Of a DNA stretch of 64,000 nucleotides, positions 45,337 through 53,822 are shown one piece after another. Source of the DNA: JAPOXR01 sp965116115 (GTDB lineage: Bacteria; Pseudomonadota; Alphaproteobacteria; Rhodobacterales; Rhodobacteraceae); assembly GCA_965116115.1 (NCBI GenBank), contig OZ220486.1:3782001-3846000 (forward strand), given 5' to 3'. The position numbers and the translations under genes are program-made. Numbering within the stretch: the first letter of the stretch is position 1; every line of letters begins with the position of its first letter. The notes below the pieces were generated by a model, which saw only the letters and a program-made list of their open reading frames with translations, searched no databases and was not told the origin of the DNA.

Positions 45337-46584
45337 TCAAAAAATGGACACGCCCGGCGCCGACTCCCTGTACCACCGGATGATTTTCCGCCGCTCATCC
45401 GCCTCCATCAACGTGACATTCGCCGGCGGCATGGCATCTGAAAGGCCTGCATGCACATATATTCCGCGGGCATGTCTCACGATGTCCGCCGGCGATTCCA
45501 GCACCACGCCCTTCGGCGCGATGTGAACGTTTTCCCAGACCGGTTCGGCGGAATGGCAAACCGCGCAGCGCACCTGCACGAGATCGCTGACGCCGGCGAA
45601 TCCGGGGTGCGCGGCGAAGACGCCTGACGCCGCCGGCTCATACCGTCCGGCGGCGGCCTCCGCTCTGCCGTCCGGTGCGCCGAGAGAGGAGAGCCACATG
45701 ATCACGATGAAGATCACCGCCGAGGCGGCCCATGTCCAGTGCGGACTGCCTTTCCCGGCATGGCGCGAATTGAAATAATGACGGATGGTCACGCCCATCA
45801 GGAACACCAGGGCGGCGATGATCCAGTTGTATTCGGACGCGAACGACAGCGGATAATGATTCGACAGCATCAGGAAAATGACGGGAAGGGTGAGATAGTT
45901 GTTATGAGTCGACCTGAGTTTGGCGATGCGGCCGTATCCGGCGTCAGGAATCTTTCCCGCGCGGAGATCGGCGACGACGATTTTCTGGTTCGGAATGATG
46001 ATGATGAACACGTTCGCCGTCATGATGGTGGCGGTGAACGCGCCGAGATGCAGCAGCGCGGCCCGGCCGGTGAAAATCTGGTCATAGCCCCATGCCATGG
46101 CCGTCAGCAGCGCGAAAAGAAGCAGCATGAGCCCGGTCGGTCTGCCGCCGAGTCTCGATCGGCAGAGCAGATCGTAGACGGCCCAGCCGGCCGCCAGCGA
46201 TCCGCCTGAAATCAGCACGGCCTGCCAGACTTCCAGATCGGCCTTCGCTCTGTCGATCAGATGGAGTTCGGCTCCCGCCCAGTAGAGAATCATCAGCAGA
46301 GCGGCCCCGCTCAGCCAAGTGCTGTAGCTTTCCCATTTGAACCAGACCAGCCGGTCCGGGAGCCTCGCAGGGGCTATGAGGTATTTCTCAATGTGGTAGA
46401 AGCCGCCGCCGTGCACCTGCCACTCTTCGCCATGGGCTCCCTCCGGAAGATCAGGCGCTTTCCGCAGACCGAGATCCAGAGCGATAAAATAAAATGAAGA
46501 GCCGATCCACGCCATCGCCGTGATGACATGCAGCCACCGCACGGCGAATGAGAGCCATTCCCAGATGACCGCGGCATCTGTCAC
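45337..46584 (-). CDS. puuD: Membrane urate oxidase PuuD with cytochrome c domain
   Basis: PuuD oxidises urate to 5-hydroxyisourate and passes electrons to a C-terminal cytochrome c domain. The 415-residue protein has about eight membrane segments, starting WLSFAVRWLHVITAMAWIGS. It carries the family segments VHGGGFYHIEKYLIAPARLP and KWESYSTWLSGAALLMILYW. The C-terminal haem site is VRCAVCHS (Cys-x2-Cys-His), followed by the axial methionine region SDAMPPANVT. It replaces cofactor-free urate oxidase in many proteobacteria. The next gene upstream is uraH, the following enzyme of the path. The IS remnant begins 128 bases beyond its 3' end. Confidence 0.92.
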   Translation of the reverse strand: MTDAAVIWEWLSFAVRWLHVITAMAWIGSSFYFIALDLGLRKAPDLPEGAHGEEWQVHGGGFYHIEKYLIAPARLPDRLVWFKWESYSTWLSGAALLMILYWAGAELHLIDRAKADLEVWQAVLISGGSLAAGWAVYDLLCRSRLGGRPTGLMLLLFALLTAMAWGYDQIFTGRAALLHLGAFTATIMTANVFIIIIPNQKIVVADLRAGKIPDAGYGRIAKLRSTHNNYLTLPVIFLMLSNHYPLSFASEYNWIIAALVFLMGVTIRHYFNSRHAGKGSPHWTWAASAVIFIVIMWLSSLGAPDGRAEAAAGRYEPAASGVFAAHPGFAGVSDLVQVRCAVCHSAEPVWENVHIAPKGVVLESPADIVRHARGIYVHAGLSDAMPPANVTLMEADERRKIIRWYRESAPGVSIF

Positions 46585-46629
46585 GGAAGGAATTCCCCGA
46601 AACCGCCCGGCTGCGGACGCCGGTATCCG

Positions 46630-46983
46630 TCAGCTGCCGCGGTATGTCGAGTAGCCGAACGGCGAAAGCAGCAGAGGCACATGGTAATGTTCTCCGGCGG
46701 ACAGTCCGAACCGGACCGGGACTTCGTCCAGAAACCGCGGGTCTCCGTCCGCGGCTCCGAGGGAGGCCTGATATTCGCCAGCATGAAACAGCAGTTCGTA
46801 TATTCCGGGACGGAACCCGGAGCCTGAAAGCAGCGGCCGGGGCACCCTTCCGTCCTCATCGGCCGCGAATGATCCCAAATGACTCCGCTGTCCGCCTTCA
46901 ATCCGCCACAGATCGATGCGGATACCCGAAGCCGGCCGGCCGCGGGCCGTGTCGAGCACATGGGTTGTCAGCCGTCCGGACAT
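46630..46983 (-). CDS. uraH: 5-hydroxyisourate hydrolase
   Basis: This is a 117-residue transthyretin-like enzyme that hydrolyses the product of urate oxidation to OHCU. Key parts are GRLTTHVLDTARGRPASGI with the active-site histidine, the conserved Arg-Pro-Leu region in EDGRVPRPLL, and the C-terminal FGYSTYRGS signature, which separates the enzyme from true transthyretin. I use the ATG at 46983 with GGGGAG seven bases upstream; a TTG two codons earlier is less well spaced. It is the gene before puuD, 45 bases apart, so they form an operon. uraD is not in the window. Confidence 0.94.
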   Translation of the reverse strand: MSGRLTTHVLDTARGRPASGIRIDLWRIEGGQRSHLGSFAADEDGRVPRPLLSGSGFRPGIYELLFHAGEYQASLGAADGDPRFLDEVPVRFGLSAGEHYHVPLLLSPFGYSTYRGS

Positions 46984-47018
46984 TCTCAAACTCCCCGCTT
47001 TCAGCCCGAAGCCCGGGC

Positions 47019-49295
47019 TTAACCGTAACTGGCGACCGCGGTGCCGGCCAGCGCTGCTATATTCAGCAGTCCGCGCGCCGTGATCGCCGGGGTGACGACG
47101 TGGGCGCGGTTGCCCATGCCCATCAGAATCGGGCCGACTTCAAGACCCGACACGACGCTTTTCAGCAGATTGCGCGCGGCCCCGGCCCCGACCGAGTTCG
47201 GATAGATCAGCGTGTTCGCCCGTCCGCTCAGGCGCGAGTTCGGCAGCAGCCTTTCACGCAGCTGTTCGTCGAGGGCGGTGTCCGAGTTCATCTCGCCTTC
47301 ATACTCGAATTCACACCCGTCCGCATCCAGTTTCTCCAGCGCCGTGCGCATCAGCCGTCCGGAAACGCTGTCCAGATTTCCGAACTGGGAATCCGAACAC
47401 AGCGCGATTTTGGGTTCCATGCCGAATCTGCGCACATGCCGGGCCGCGGCGATGACTGTCGCCGTCACCTGATCCGCCGTCGGTTCGGTGTGAACATGCG
47501 TGTCGGCGATGAAAAGCGGGCCGCCGTCAAAGATGATCAGCGACAGCGCGCCGACCGGACGCAGTTCGTTCTGCGACAGGATCTGGCTGACATAATTCAG
47601 ATGCCACAAATACTGGCCGAAAGTTCCGCAGATCATGCTGTCGGCTTCCTGCCTCCGCACCATCACGGCGGCGATCGCCGTCGAATTGGTGCGCAGGATC
47701 GCTTTGGCCAGATCCGGTGTGACTCCCCGCCGGCGCATGATCTTGTGGTACGTGCTCCAGTATTCGTGAAACCGTCTGTCACGCTGCGGATTCACCAGCT
47801 CGAAGTCCCGCCCGGGGGCGATCGTCAGCCCCGTCTTCTCGATCTGCCGCTGCACGACCTTTGGCCGGCCGATAAGAATCGGCGTGTCTCTGATGTCTTC
47901 CAGAACCATCTGCGCGGCGCGCAGAACCCGCTCGTCCTCGCCTTCCGAAAAGACGATTCGGCGCTTCATCGGACGGGCGGCGTCAAAAACGGGCCGCATG
48001 AAGAACGAGGTCTTGAAGACCTTTTCTTCCAGCCGGCGGACATATCGCCCGATGTCGAGTTTGCGCGTCGCCACGCCGGAAGAGATCGCCGCCCGCGCGA
48101 CCGCGCTGGAAACGCGCGGCAGCAGTCTGGGATCGAACGGCTTGGGAATCAGATAGCGGGAGCCGAAGGTCAGGGCTTCACCTTGGTAGGCCGCTCCGAC
48201 TTCGGCCGATGTCGTGGCGCGCGCCAGTTCCGCGATCGCGGATGCGCAGGCCAGTTTCATGGCATCATTGATCTCGGTCGCGCCGGCATCCATCGCACCG
48301 CGGAAAATAAAGGGAAAACACAGGACGTTGTTCACTTGGTTGAAATAGTCGGAACGGCCGGTGGCGATCAGCGCGTCCGGCGCGGCCTTCAGGGCCTCTT
48401 CCGGCAGAATTTCAGGATCAGGATTGGCTAAGGCGAAAATAATCGGCTTGGACGCCATCCTCTTGACCATGTCGGCCGAGAGCAGACCGGGGGCGGACAG
48501 TCCGAGAAACAGGTCCGCGCCGTCGATGGCTTGGGAAAACTCCTTCAGATCGGTATCCCGGGCGAACTCGGCCTTCTCCGGCGGCAGATCCGAGCGGGAC
48601 GCGCGCACCACGCCGCCGCTGTCGCACAGAATCATATTTTCCCGCTTCGCGCCCATGGTCAGAAGCATATTCAGACAGGCGATGCCCGCGGCGCCGGCTC
48701 CGAGCGCAACGATTCTGATGTCCCTGATATTTTTTCCGGCCAGCCTCAGGGCGTTGCCGGCCGCGGCCGCGACCACGATCGCCGTGCCGTGCTGGTCGTC
48801 ATGGAACACGGGTATGCTCATTTTTTCCCGGCAGAGCCGCTCCACCCGGAAACAGTCCGGAGCCTTGATATCTTCCAGATTGACGGCGCCGAAGGTCGGT
48901 TCAAGCCGGGCTACGAGTTCGGCCAGCCGTTCCGGATCGCTCTCGTCCACCTCGATGTCGAAACAGTCGAGTCCAGCGAATTTCTTGAAGAGAACCGCTT
49001 TGCCTTCCATCACCGGTTTCGCGGCCTGGGCGCCGATATCGCCGAGACCGAGGACAGCGCTGCCGTTCGAGACCACCGCCACGAGATTCCCTTTCGCCGT
49101 GTAGCGGCGGGCAAGGGCCCCGTCGTCTCTGATCCTGACGCAGGCATGCGCCACGCCCGGAGAGTAGGCCCGGGCGAGATCGCGGGCGGTCGCCATGGGC
49201 TTCGTCGCGCTGATTTCGAGTTTTCCGGGCCGGGGAAATTCGTGGTAATCCAGCGACTCCCGCTCCAGCGCCCGGTCCTGATCTTCAAGGGCCAT
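47019..49295 (-). CDS. maeB: NADP-dependent malic enzyme with phosphotransacetylase-like domain
   Basis: This is a 758-residue MaeB-type protein. The first 430 residues are malic enzyme. YHEFPRPGKLEI is near the start. LARAYSPGVAHAC and the metal-binding VFHDDQHGTAIV come next. The nucleotide loop is VALGAGAAGIAC. The C-terminal 320 residues resemble phosphate acetyltransferase (IVFSEGEDERVLRAAQMV, SGRANTLIYPNS), a regulatory domain that usually responds to acetyl-CoA. The enzyme turns malate into pyruvate with NADPH. It lies 30 bases before uraH on the same strand but is probably independent in function. Confidence 0.95.
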   Translation of the reverse strand: MALEDQDRALERESLDYHEFPRPGKLEISATKPMATARDLARAYSPGVAHACVRIRDDGALARRYTAKGNLVAVVSNGSAVLGLGDIGAQAAKPVMEGKAVLFKKFAGLDCFDIEVDESDPERLAELVARLEPTFGAVNLEDIKAPDCFRVERLCREKMSIPVFHDDQHGTAIVVAAAAGNALRLAGKNIRDIRIVALGAGAAGIACLNMLLTMGAKRENMILCDSGGVVRASRSDLPPEKAEFARDTDLKEFSQAIDGADLFLGLSAPGLLSADMVKRMASKPIIFALANPDPEILPEEALKAAPDALIATGRSDYFNQVNNVLCFPFIFRGAMDAGATEINDAMKLACASAIAELARATTSAEVGAAYQGEALTFGSRYLIPKPFDPRLLPRVSSAVARAAISSGVATRKLDIGRYVRRLEEKVFKTSFFMRPVFDAARPMKRRIVFSEGEDERVLRAAQMVLEDIRDTPILIGRPKVVQRQIEKTGLTIAPGRDFELVNPQRDRRFHEYWSTYHKIMRRRGVTPDLAKAILRTNSTAIAAVMVRRQEADSMICGTFGQYLWHLNYVSQILSQNELRPVGALSLIIFDGGPLFIADTHVHTEPTADQVTATVIAAARHVRRFGMEPKIALCSDSQFGNLDSVSGRLMRTALEKLDADGCEFEYEGEMNSDTALDEQLRERLLPNSRLSGRANTLIYPNSVGAGAARNLLKSVVSGLEVGPILMGMGNRAHVVTPAITARGLLNIAALAGTAVASYG

Positions 49296-49501
49296 GACTG
49301 CTCCCGTATCCCGGCGGCGTCCCGGCCATTCTTCAGGCCGACGCGGTTTTGAAATCGCCGCCCCGCTCAGCGGGGCGCGCTATCCGGGGCGTCAATACCA
49401 GTTTCCGGTCCGCTTCAAAACATGCCTCCGCCCTGTCCCGCGCACCGGCAGCGGGGAGATTCGCAACGGCCTCCGTTCCGGGGGCGCGGCCCGCGCCGGC
49501 C

Positions 49502-50299
49502 TCAGAGAAACAGCTCACGCGGCATCACGGCATGCCGGTTGTGAAAGTCCTCCTGAAGCACCACCGTCGAATCACCGCCTGACCAGACGACCGCGTACTG
49601 GCCCGGACCCTCGCGGCGCGGTGCCCGGCTCTGCGGATCATGTTTTCTAGGCGCGATATTGTAGCTGCATCCGGCGAGAGTCGTGAACGAAAGGCCGCGG
49701 TAGACTCCGGACGATGTCAGATGCACATGTCCGGAAATCACATGCCGGACATCCGGGTGCCGGCGCAGTACCTCGGCCAAAGAAGCGTTTCGGTCCAGCT
49801 TGATGCCGTCGGTGGATACATTGAGATCAGCGATATTGTGGTGAAGCGCAAGAATGACCGGCCGGCTTTCAGCCTCGGCGAGTTTCTCGGCCAGCCAGTC
49901 AAGCTGCGCCGGCACCAGAAGGCCGGCATGTCTGCCGGTATCCAGCGAATCCATGACCAGGACACGGTGTCCCTGCCGATCGATGCAGAGGTCGACGAAT
50001 CCGGTCGATGCGGCCGGGGCGTCACTGAACACTTTCAGAAAATTCTCCCGGCAGTCGTGATTCCCCAGCGTCAGATGCAGCGGAATCGTCAGCCGTTCGA
50101 ACTCGGATCTCAGCCTCCGATAGGCGGCGGTCTCGCCGCGGTCCGCAAGATCTCCGGCCGCTATGCAGAATTCCGCGTCAGGGTGCTCCTCATTGATATG
50201 GTCCACGGCTTCCGCGAGCCGGGCCGCGGTGTCGATCGAATGCGTCAGCTGTCCCTCCGGGACAATGTGCAGATCCGAGATCACCACAAATTTCAGCAA
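49502..50299 (-). CDS. Metallophosphoesterase, CpdA-like
   Basis: This is a 265-residue calcineurin-fold phosphoesterase of the class III cyclic nucleotide phosphodiesterase type. Metal ligands are visible: ISDLHIV (Asp, His) at residue 8, AAGDLADRG, LTLGNHDCRENF (Asn-His), then ALHHNIADL and the closing ISGHVHLTSSG. This arrangement is that of CpdA, which hydrolyses cAMP. The substrate cannot be proved from motifs. It lies 13 bases after the gene next to it on the same strand, and both are divergent from the symporter operon. Confidence 0.88.
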   Translation of the reverse strand: MLKFVVISDLHIVPEGQLTHSIDTAARLAEAVDHINEEHPDAEFCIAAGDLADRGETAAYRRLRSEFERLTIPLHLTLGNHDCRENFLKVFSDAPAASTGFVDLCIDRQGHRVLVMDSLDTGRHAGLLVPAQLDWLAEKLAEAESRPVILALHHNIADLNVSTDGIKLDRNASLAEVLRRHPDVRHVISGHVHLTSSGVYRGLSFTTLAGCSYNIAPRKHDPQSRAPRREGPGQYAVVWSGGDSTVVLQEDFHNRHAVMPRELFL

Positions 50300-50311
50300 T
50301 GTCCCGCGTCC

Positions 50312-51022
50312 TCACTCCGTGTCCCGCGACCGGCCGGAGGAATTCTCCGCGGCGCGCGCCCGCCAGTCGCGCCAGACAGATTCCCCGTCAAGTCTTTTCG
50401 CCAGCTGATCACGGACATCGTTCCAGCGGAAACGCACGGAATTCATGACGATTTCCCTGTCCAGACGCTTGAATTCATCGGAAACGGGCGAACAGTCCGC
50501 CAGCGCCTCCGGGCTCCGGGAAAACGCTCCCGCCCCGATCCCGGCTCCGGGCCAGACTGTCCGGACGCACCGGCTGCGGAAGTCCCGCAGCGTTTCCGCC
50601 TTCATCTCTTCGGCGATAGCGCCGGAGAATGTCTCGCCCACGCAGCGCCCGTGGCAATGCAGGGCGAATTCAGCGCACTGGTCCGGCCGGGCCCGGCCGG
50701 ACTTCGACACCGCGTAGACCGTCAGATCAGACAGACAGGCCGCGTACACCTGCCATTTCGCCGTGTTCAGCGACGGCGCGAACGCCTCGTCCTTGAAGAT
50801 TTTCACATAGTCGCGGCCCATCCGGGTCTTCAGGTAGCCGTACAGGGAGGTCTGCGCCACATAGGCCGAGCGGGTATGGATGAACTCCACGAGCGAACCG
50901 ACGCTGTCGATTTCCGATTTGTCGAACCGGATGCGGAAAACGCGGACGAGGGCCGCCCGCAGTTCTTGAATCTTGCGCAGCAATTCCGACCCGATCCTGA
51001 AAACGCCGCCGGTCTTTGTCAA
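50312..51022 (-). CDS. Conserved protein of unknown function
   Basis: This is a 236-residue soluble protein without signal or membrane segments. Parts such as SLVEFIHTRSAYVAQTSLYG, followed by YLKTRMGRDYVKIFKDEAF, look conserved, and proteins like it are known to me from alphaproteobacteria near DUF4212/symporter pairs, without a named function. Several cysteines (ECAHCHG-like region at ALHCHGRCVG) could bind metal. The start is a TTG at 51022, whose ribosome site is weak, so the N-terminus is unsure. Its start is only six bases from the -35 of the divergent symporter promoter, and the gene may be co-regulated with that operon. Confidence 0.65.
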   Translation of the reverse strand: MTKTGGVFRIGSELLRKIQELRAALVRVFRIRFDKSEIDSVGSLVEFIHTRSAYVAQTSLYGYLKTRMGRDYVKIFKDEAFAPSLNTAKWQVYAACLSDLTVYAVSKSGRARPDQCAEFALHCHGRCVGETFSGAIAEEMKAETLRDFRSRCVRTVWPGAGIGAGAFSRSPEALADCSPVSDEFKRLDREIVMNSVRFRWNDVRDQLAKRLDGESVWRDWRARAAENSSGRSRDTE

Positions 51023-51027
51023 ACCTG

Positions 51028-51072
51028 TTGCACGGCCGACAGGAAGGCAATATAGCCGCTCGTCCTAGGACG
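51028..51072 (+). promoter_or_regulatory. Promoter and palindrome upstream of the DUF4212/symporter operon
   Basis: TTGCAC at 51028-51033 is followed after 17 bases by TATAGC at 51051-51056. Just after, at 51061-51072, is a perfect 12-base palindrome CGTCCTAGGACG that would overlap the transcription start, a usual place for a repressor operator. The operon's first ATG is 72 bases further on. Confidence 0.6.
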
Positions 51073-51143
51073 GCAAGTTCGGAGCGCAGCCGCGCCGACT
51101 GCCGGAATGGACTGGCTAAACAGCCGCTACATCAGGAGGCAAC

Positions 51144-51401
51144 ATGGCTGACAAATCCCAAACAAGGGCGGAGCATTGGCGAAAAACCCGGAACCTGACC
51201 ATTTGGGTTCTGGTTCTTTGGTTCATCTTCGCGTTCGTGGTGCACTGGTTCGCGAAGGGCCTGAACGGTGCGACCTTCATCAATTTCCCTCTGGGATATT
51301 ATTTCGCGGTTCAGGGATCACTGGCGATTTTCGTGATTCTTATCTTCGGTCAGAACTGGATTCAGGACATGATCGACGAAGAAGCCGGCTTACTGGACTG
51401 A
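51144..51401 (+). CDS. DUF4212 small membrane subunit of a symporter
   Basis: This is an 85-residue protein with two membrane segments, LTIWVLVLWFIFAFVVHWFA and YYFAVQGSLAIFVILIFGQN, joined by a short loop (GLNGATFINFPLG). It matches the DUF4212 family, which is nearly always encoded just before a sodium/solute symporter of the ActP-like kind and is thought to be its small subunit. AGGAGG lies a few bases upstream of the ATG. The symporter starts 13 bases after the stop. Confidence 0.93.
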   Translation: MADKSQTRAEHWRKTRNLTIWVLVLWFIFAFVVHWFAKGLNGATFINFPLGYYFAVQGSLAIFVILIFGQNWIQDMIDEEAGLLD

Positions 51402-51414
51402 AGGAGTCGTATAA

Positions 51415-53235
51415 ATGGCAACTATGTCAAAGGATGACTTTCTGAGCAACCTTCCCAAGGTTTACGGATTGTACACCGGGGGCTTCATAATCTTCATCAT
51501 CCTGATGGCGATTCTGGAGCAGCTGGGAGTCCCCGCGGCGACCATCGGAATTCTTTTCGTCGCGTTCACTGTCGTTATCTATGCCGCGATCGGCTTCCTG
51601 TCACGGACCATGCAGGTTGACGCGTATTATGTGGCCGGGCGCGAGGTTCCGCCGGTTTTCAACGGCATGGCCACCGCGGCCGACTGGATGTCGGGCGCGT
51701 CATTCGTCGCTCTGGCGGGCGGCATCTATTTCGGAGGCCACGGGTATCTGGCCTTCGTGGTCGGCTGGACAGGCGGCTACGTTCTGGTCAATTCGCTGAT
51801 GGCGCCGTACCTGCGCAAATTCGGCTGCTACACCGTTCCCGACTTCATCGGAACGCGGTACGGCGGCAATCTGGCGCGTTTCATCGCCACGGTCGTGCTC
51901 GTGGTCGCTTCCTTCACGTATGTGACGGCTCAGATCAACGCGACCGGCACGATCGCGTCCCGGGCGCTGCTCATTCCGTTCGAAGTGGGAGTCTGGTTCG
52001 GGCTGCTCGGCATCCTTCTCTGTTCAATGCTGGGCGGAATGCGCGCCGTGACATGGACGCAGGTGGCGCAGTATATCGTGCTCATCATCGCTTATCTGGT
52101 TCCTGTGATCTGGATGTCCAACGTCCAGAATTTCGGATTGATTCCGCACTTCTCCTACGGGGACGCCGTGGCCCGGATCAGCGAACTCGAAGGCATGCTC
52201 GGCGTCGGCACGCCGGCGGGCGGCGACGCGCCGGTCAGAGGCGTGCGCGTTCTGACGACGCCTCACAACGATCCCGGCACGGGCATGGCGAGCTGGAAGT
52301 TCGTCACTCTCGCTTTCTGCATGATGGCCGGCACTGCGTCATTGCCGCACATACTGATGCGGTATTTCACGACGCCTTCGGTGCGCGACGCCCGGAAGTC
52401 GGTGTCGTGGTCGCTGCTGTTCATCTTCCTGTTGTATTTCACGGCCCCGGCCCTTGCCACCCTGACGAAACTTCAGGTTCTTGATCCGGATCTAGCGACC
52501 GGCATCATCGGCAAGAGCATCGCGGACGTGCAGGCTCTCGAATGGGTGAAGAACTGGACAGCGGTGAATTTCCTGGCCATTTCCGATTTCAACTCGGACG
52601 GGCTGCTGCAGATCAACGAGTTCTTCATGAGGCCTGACATCGTCGTGCTCGCGACTCCGGAGATCGCCGGACTGCCGTATGTGATTTCGGGACTGGTCGC
52701 CGCCGGCGGCATGGCTGCCGCGATGTCGACCGCTGACGGTCTGCTTCTGGCCATCGCCAACGCGCTCAGCCACGATCTTTACTACAAGATCATCGATCCC
52801 AAGGCCGACACCCGGACGCGTCTGATCGTCGCCCGCGTTCTGCTGATCGCGATCGGCGCGCTGGCGGCGTTCGTGGCCAGCTTCCGTCTGACAGGGATCC
52901 TGGGGGCGGTCGCCTGGGCGTTTGATTTCGCGGCGTCGGGATTGTTCTTCCCGCTGGTTCTGGGGGTCTGGTGGAAACGCGCCAACAGGGCCGGGGCGAT
53001 CGCGGGCATGGTCTGCGGATTCCTCGCCGGCACCGTCTATCTGTACTATGTGTACACCGGCGGTTCTCCTTGGTTCGGCATCGACCATCTGCGGTTCGCG
53101 ATCATCGGCATGCCGGTCAGTCTCATCGCCATGGTCGCCGTCAGTTTGATGACGCCGGAGCCGGACGCCGAGACTCAGGCCATGGTCGACGAAGTGCGCG
53201 ATCCTTCCGGAAAGACTGTTCTGGGCGCGCACTGA
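51415..53235 (+). CDS. Sodium:solute symporter, VC_2705 subfamily
   Basis: This is a 606-residue transporter of the SSS family with about 13 to 14 membrane segments. Near the start are the membrane segment GGFIIFIILMAILEQLGVPA and the conserved YYVAGREVPPVFNGMATAAD. Sodium-site residues are likely in WMSGASFVALAGGIYFGG and in AAAMSTADGLLLAIANALSH. The subfamily paired with DUF4212 is related to acetate permease ActP, so short carboxylates such as acetate are likely substrates, but this is inference. AAGGAG precedes the ATG. A strong palindrome follows about 23 bases after the stop. Confidence 0.93.
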   Translation: MATMSKDDFLSNLPKVYGLYTGGFIIFIILMAILEQLGVPAATIGILFVAFTVVIYAAIGFLSRTMQVDAYYVAGREVPPVFNGMATAADWMSGASFVALAGGIYFGGHGYLAFVVGWTGGYVLVNSLMAPYLRKFGCYTVPDFIGTRYGGNLARFIATVVLVVASFTYVTAQINATGTIASRALLIPFEVGVWFGLLGILLCSMLGGMRAVTWTQVAQYIVLIIAYLVPVIWMSNVQNFGLIPHFSYGDAVARISELEGMLGVGTPAGGDAPVRGVRVLTTPHNDPGTGMASWKFVTLAFCMMAGTASLPHILMRYFTTPSVRDARKSVSWSLLFIFLLYFTAPALATLTKLQVLDPDLATGIIGKSIADVQALEWVKNWTAVNFLAISDFNSDGLLQINEFFMRPDIVVLATPEIAGLPYVISGLVAAGGMAAAMSTADGLLLAIANALSHDLYYKIIDPKADTRTRLIVARVLLIAIGALAAFVASFRLTGILGAVAWAFDFAASGLFFPLVLGVWWKRANRAGAIAGMVCGFLAGTVYLYYVYTGGSPWFGIDHLRFAIIGMPVSLIAMVAVSLMTPEPDAETQAMVDEVRDPSGKTVLGAH

Positions 53236-53257
53236 CCTGCGGTTCATATAATTCGCG

Positions 53258-53282
53258 GAGGGGCGGGAATTCCCGCCCCTCT
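53258..53282. terminator. Perfect palindrome after the symporter gene
   Basis: GAGGGGCGGGAATTCCCGCCCCTC is a 24-base perfect palindrome whose two halves form a strong GC stem. It is followed by TTC and not a clean T run, so its termination efficiency is uncertain. It lies between the symporter and the next gene. Confidence 0.6.
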
Positions 53283-53302
53283 TCACAGCGGAGCGGCCGC
53301 TG

Positions 53303-53659
53303 ATGACAGGAGGATTCGCGGCGTTTCCCTGGTGGCTGCTGCTCTTCGACTACATTCTCGGCATGGTCATGTGGACGCTGATCGGCCGCGTCGCCATGAA
53401 TCTGTTTCTGCCTGTCGACAGCGAGTTTTTCTTCATGAAGGTTTTCGTCAGGATGACGAATCCCGTCCTGAGGTTTTTCCGTCCCGTCACTCCGGGTTTC
53501 CTCGCGGAGCCGCTGGTGCCGCTTTTCGTGGCGTGGTTCTTCTTCATGATCCGGTTTTATCTGATGCCGCTTCTGCTCGGCTATTCGGTCATGGGCATGC
53601 TGTCATTTCCGCTGGAAAGCGAAATCGCCGCCGGGCTTTACGCGATATTCGGCAAGTAG
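53303..53659 (+). CDS. Small membrane protein, YggT-like
   Basis: This is a 118-residue protein with two or three membrane segments: WWLLLFDYILGMVMWTLIGR near the start and VPLFVAWFFFMIRFYLMPLL in the second half. The middle NPVLRFFRPVTPGFLAEPLV resembles the Pro-rich loop of YggT-family proteins, which have no clear role beyond links to osmotic stress and cell division. The length is typical for one YggT unit. It may be read from the symporter promoter if the palindrome upstream leaks. Confidence 0.65.
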   Translation: MTGGFAAFPWWLLLFDYILGMVMWTLIGRVAMNLFLPVDSEFFFMKVFVRMTNPVLRFFRPVTPGFLAEPLVPLFVAWFFFMIRFYLMPLLLGYSVMGMLSFPLESEIAAGLYAIFGK

Positions 53660-53822
53660 CCGCCTAATATTATCCTCACACACTTAAATCCAGAGCATTC
53701 CGGCAGTTCCGGACACCCTGAGCACCTTGTCTTACCAATGGTTTGCAGAAGCATACCCAATTTACCACAGGCATCAAGTGAGGCCTCTCAAAATTATTAG
53801 CCGCCACTTGTTATTCTTTTTA

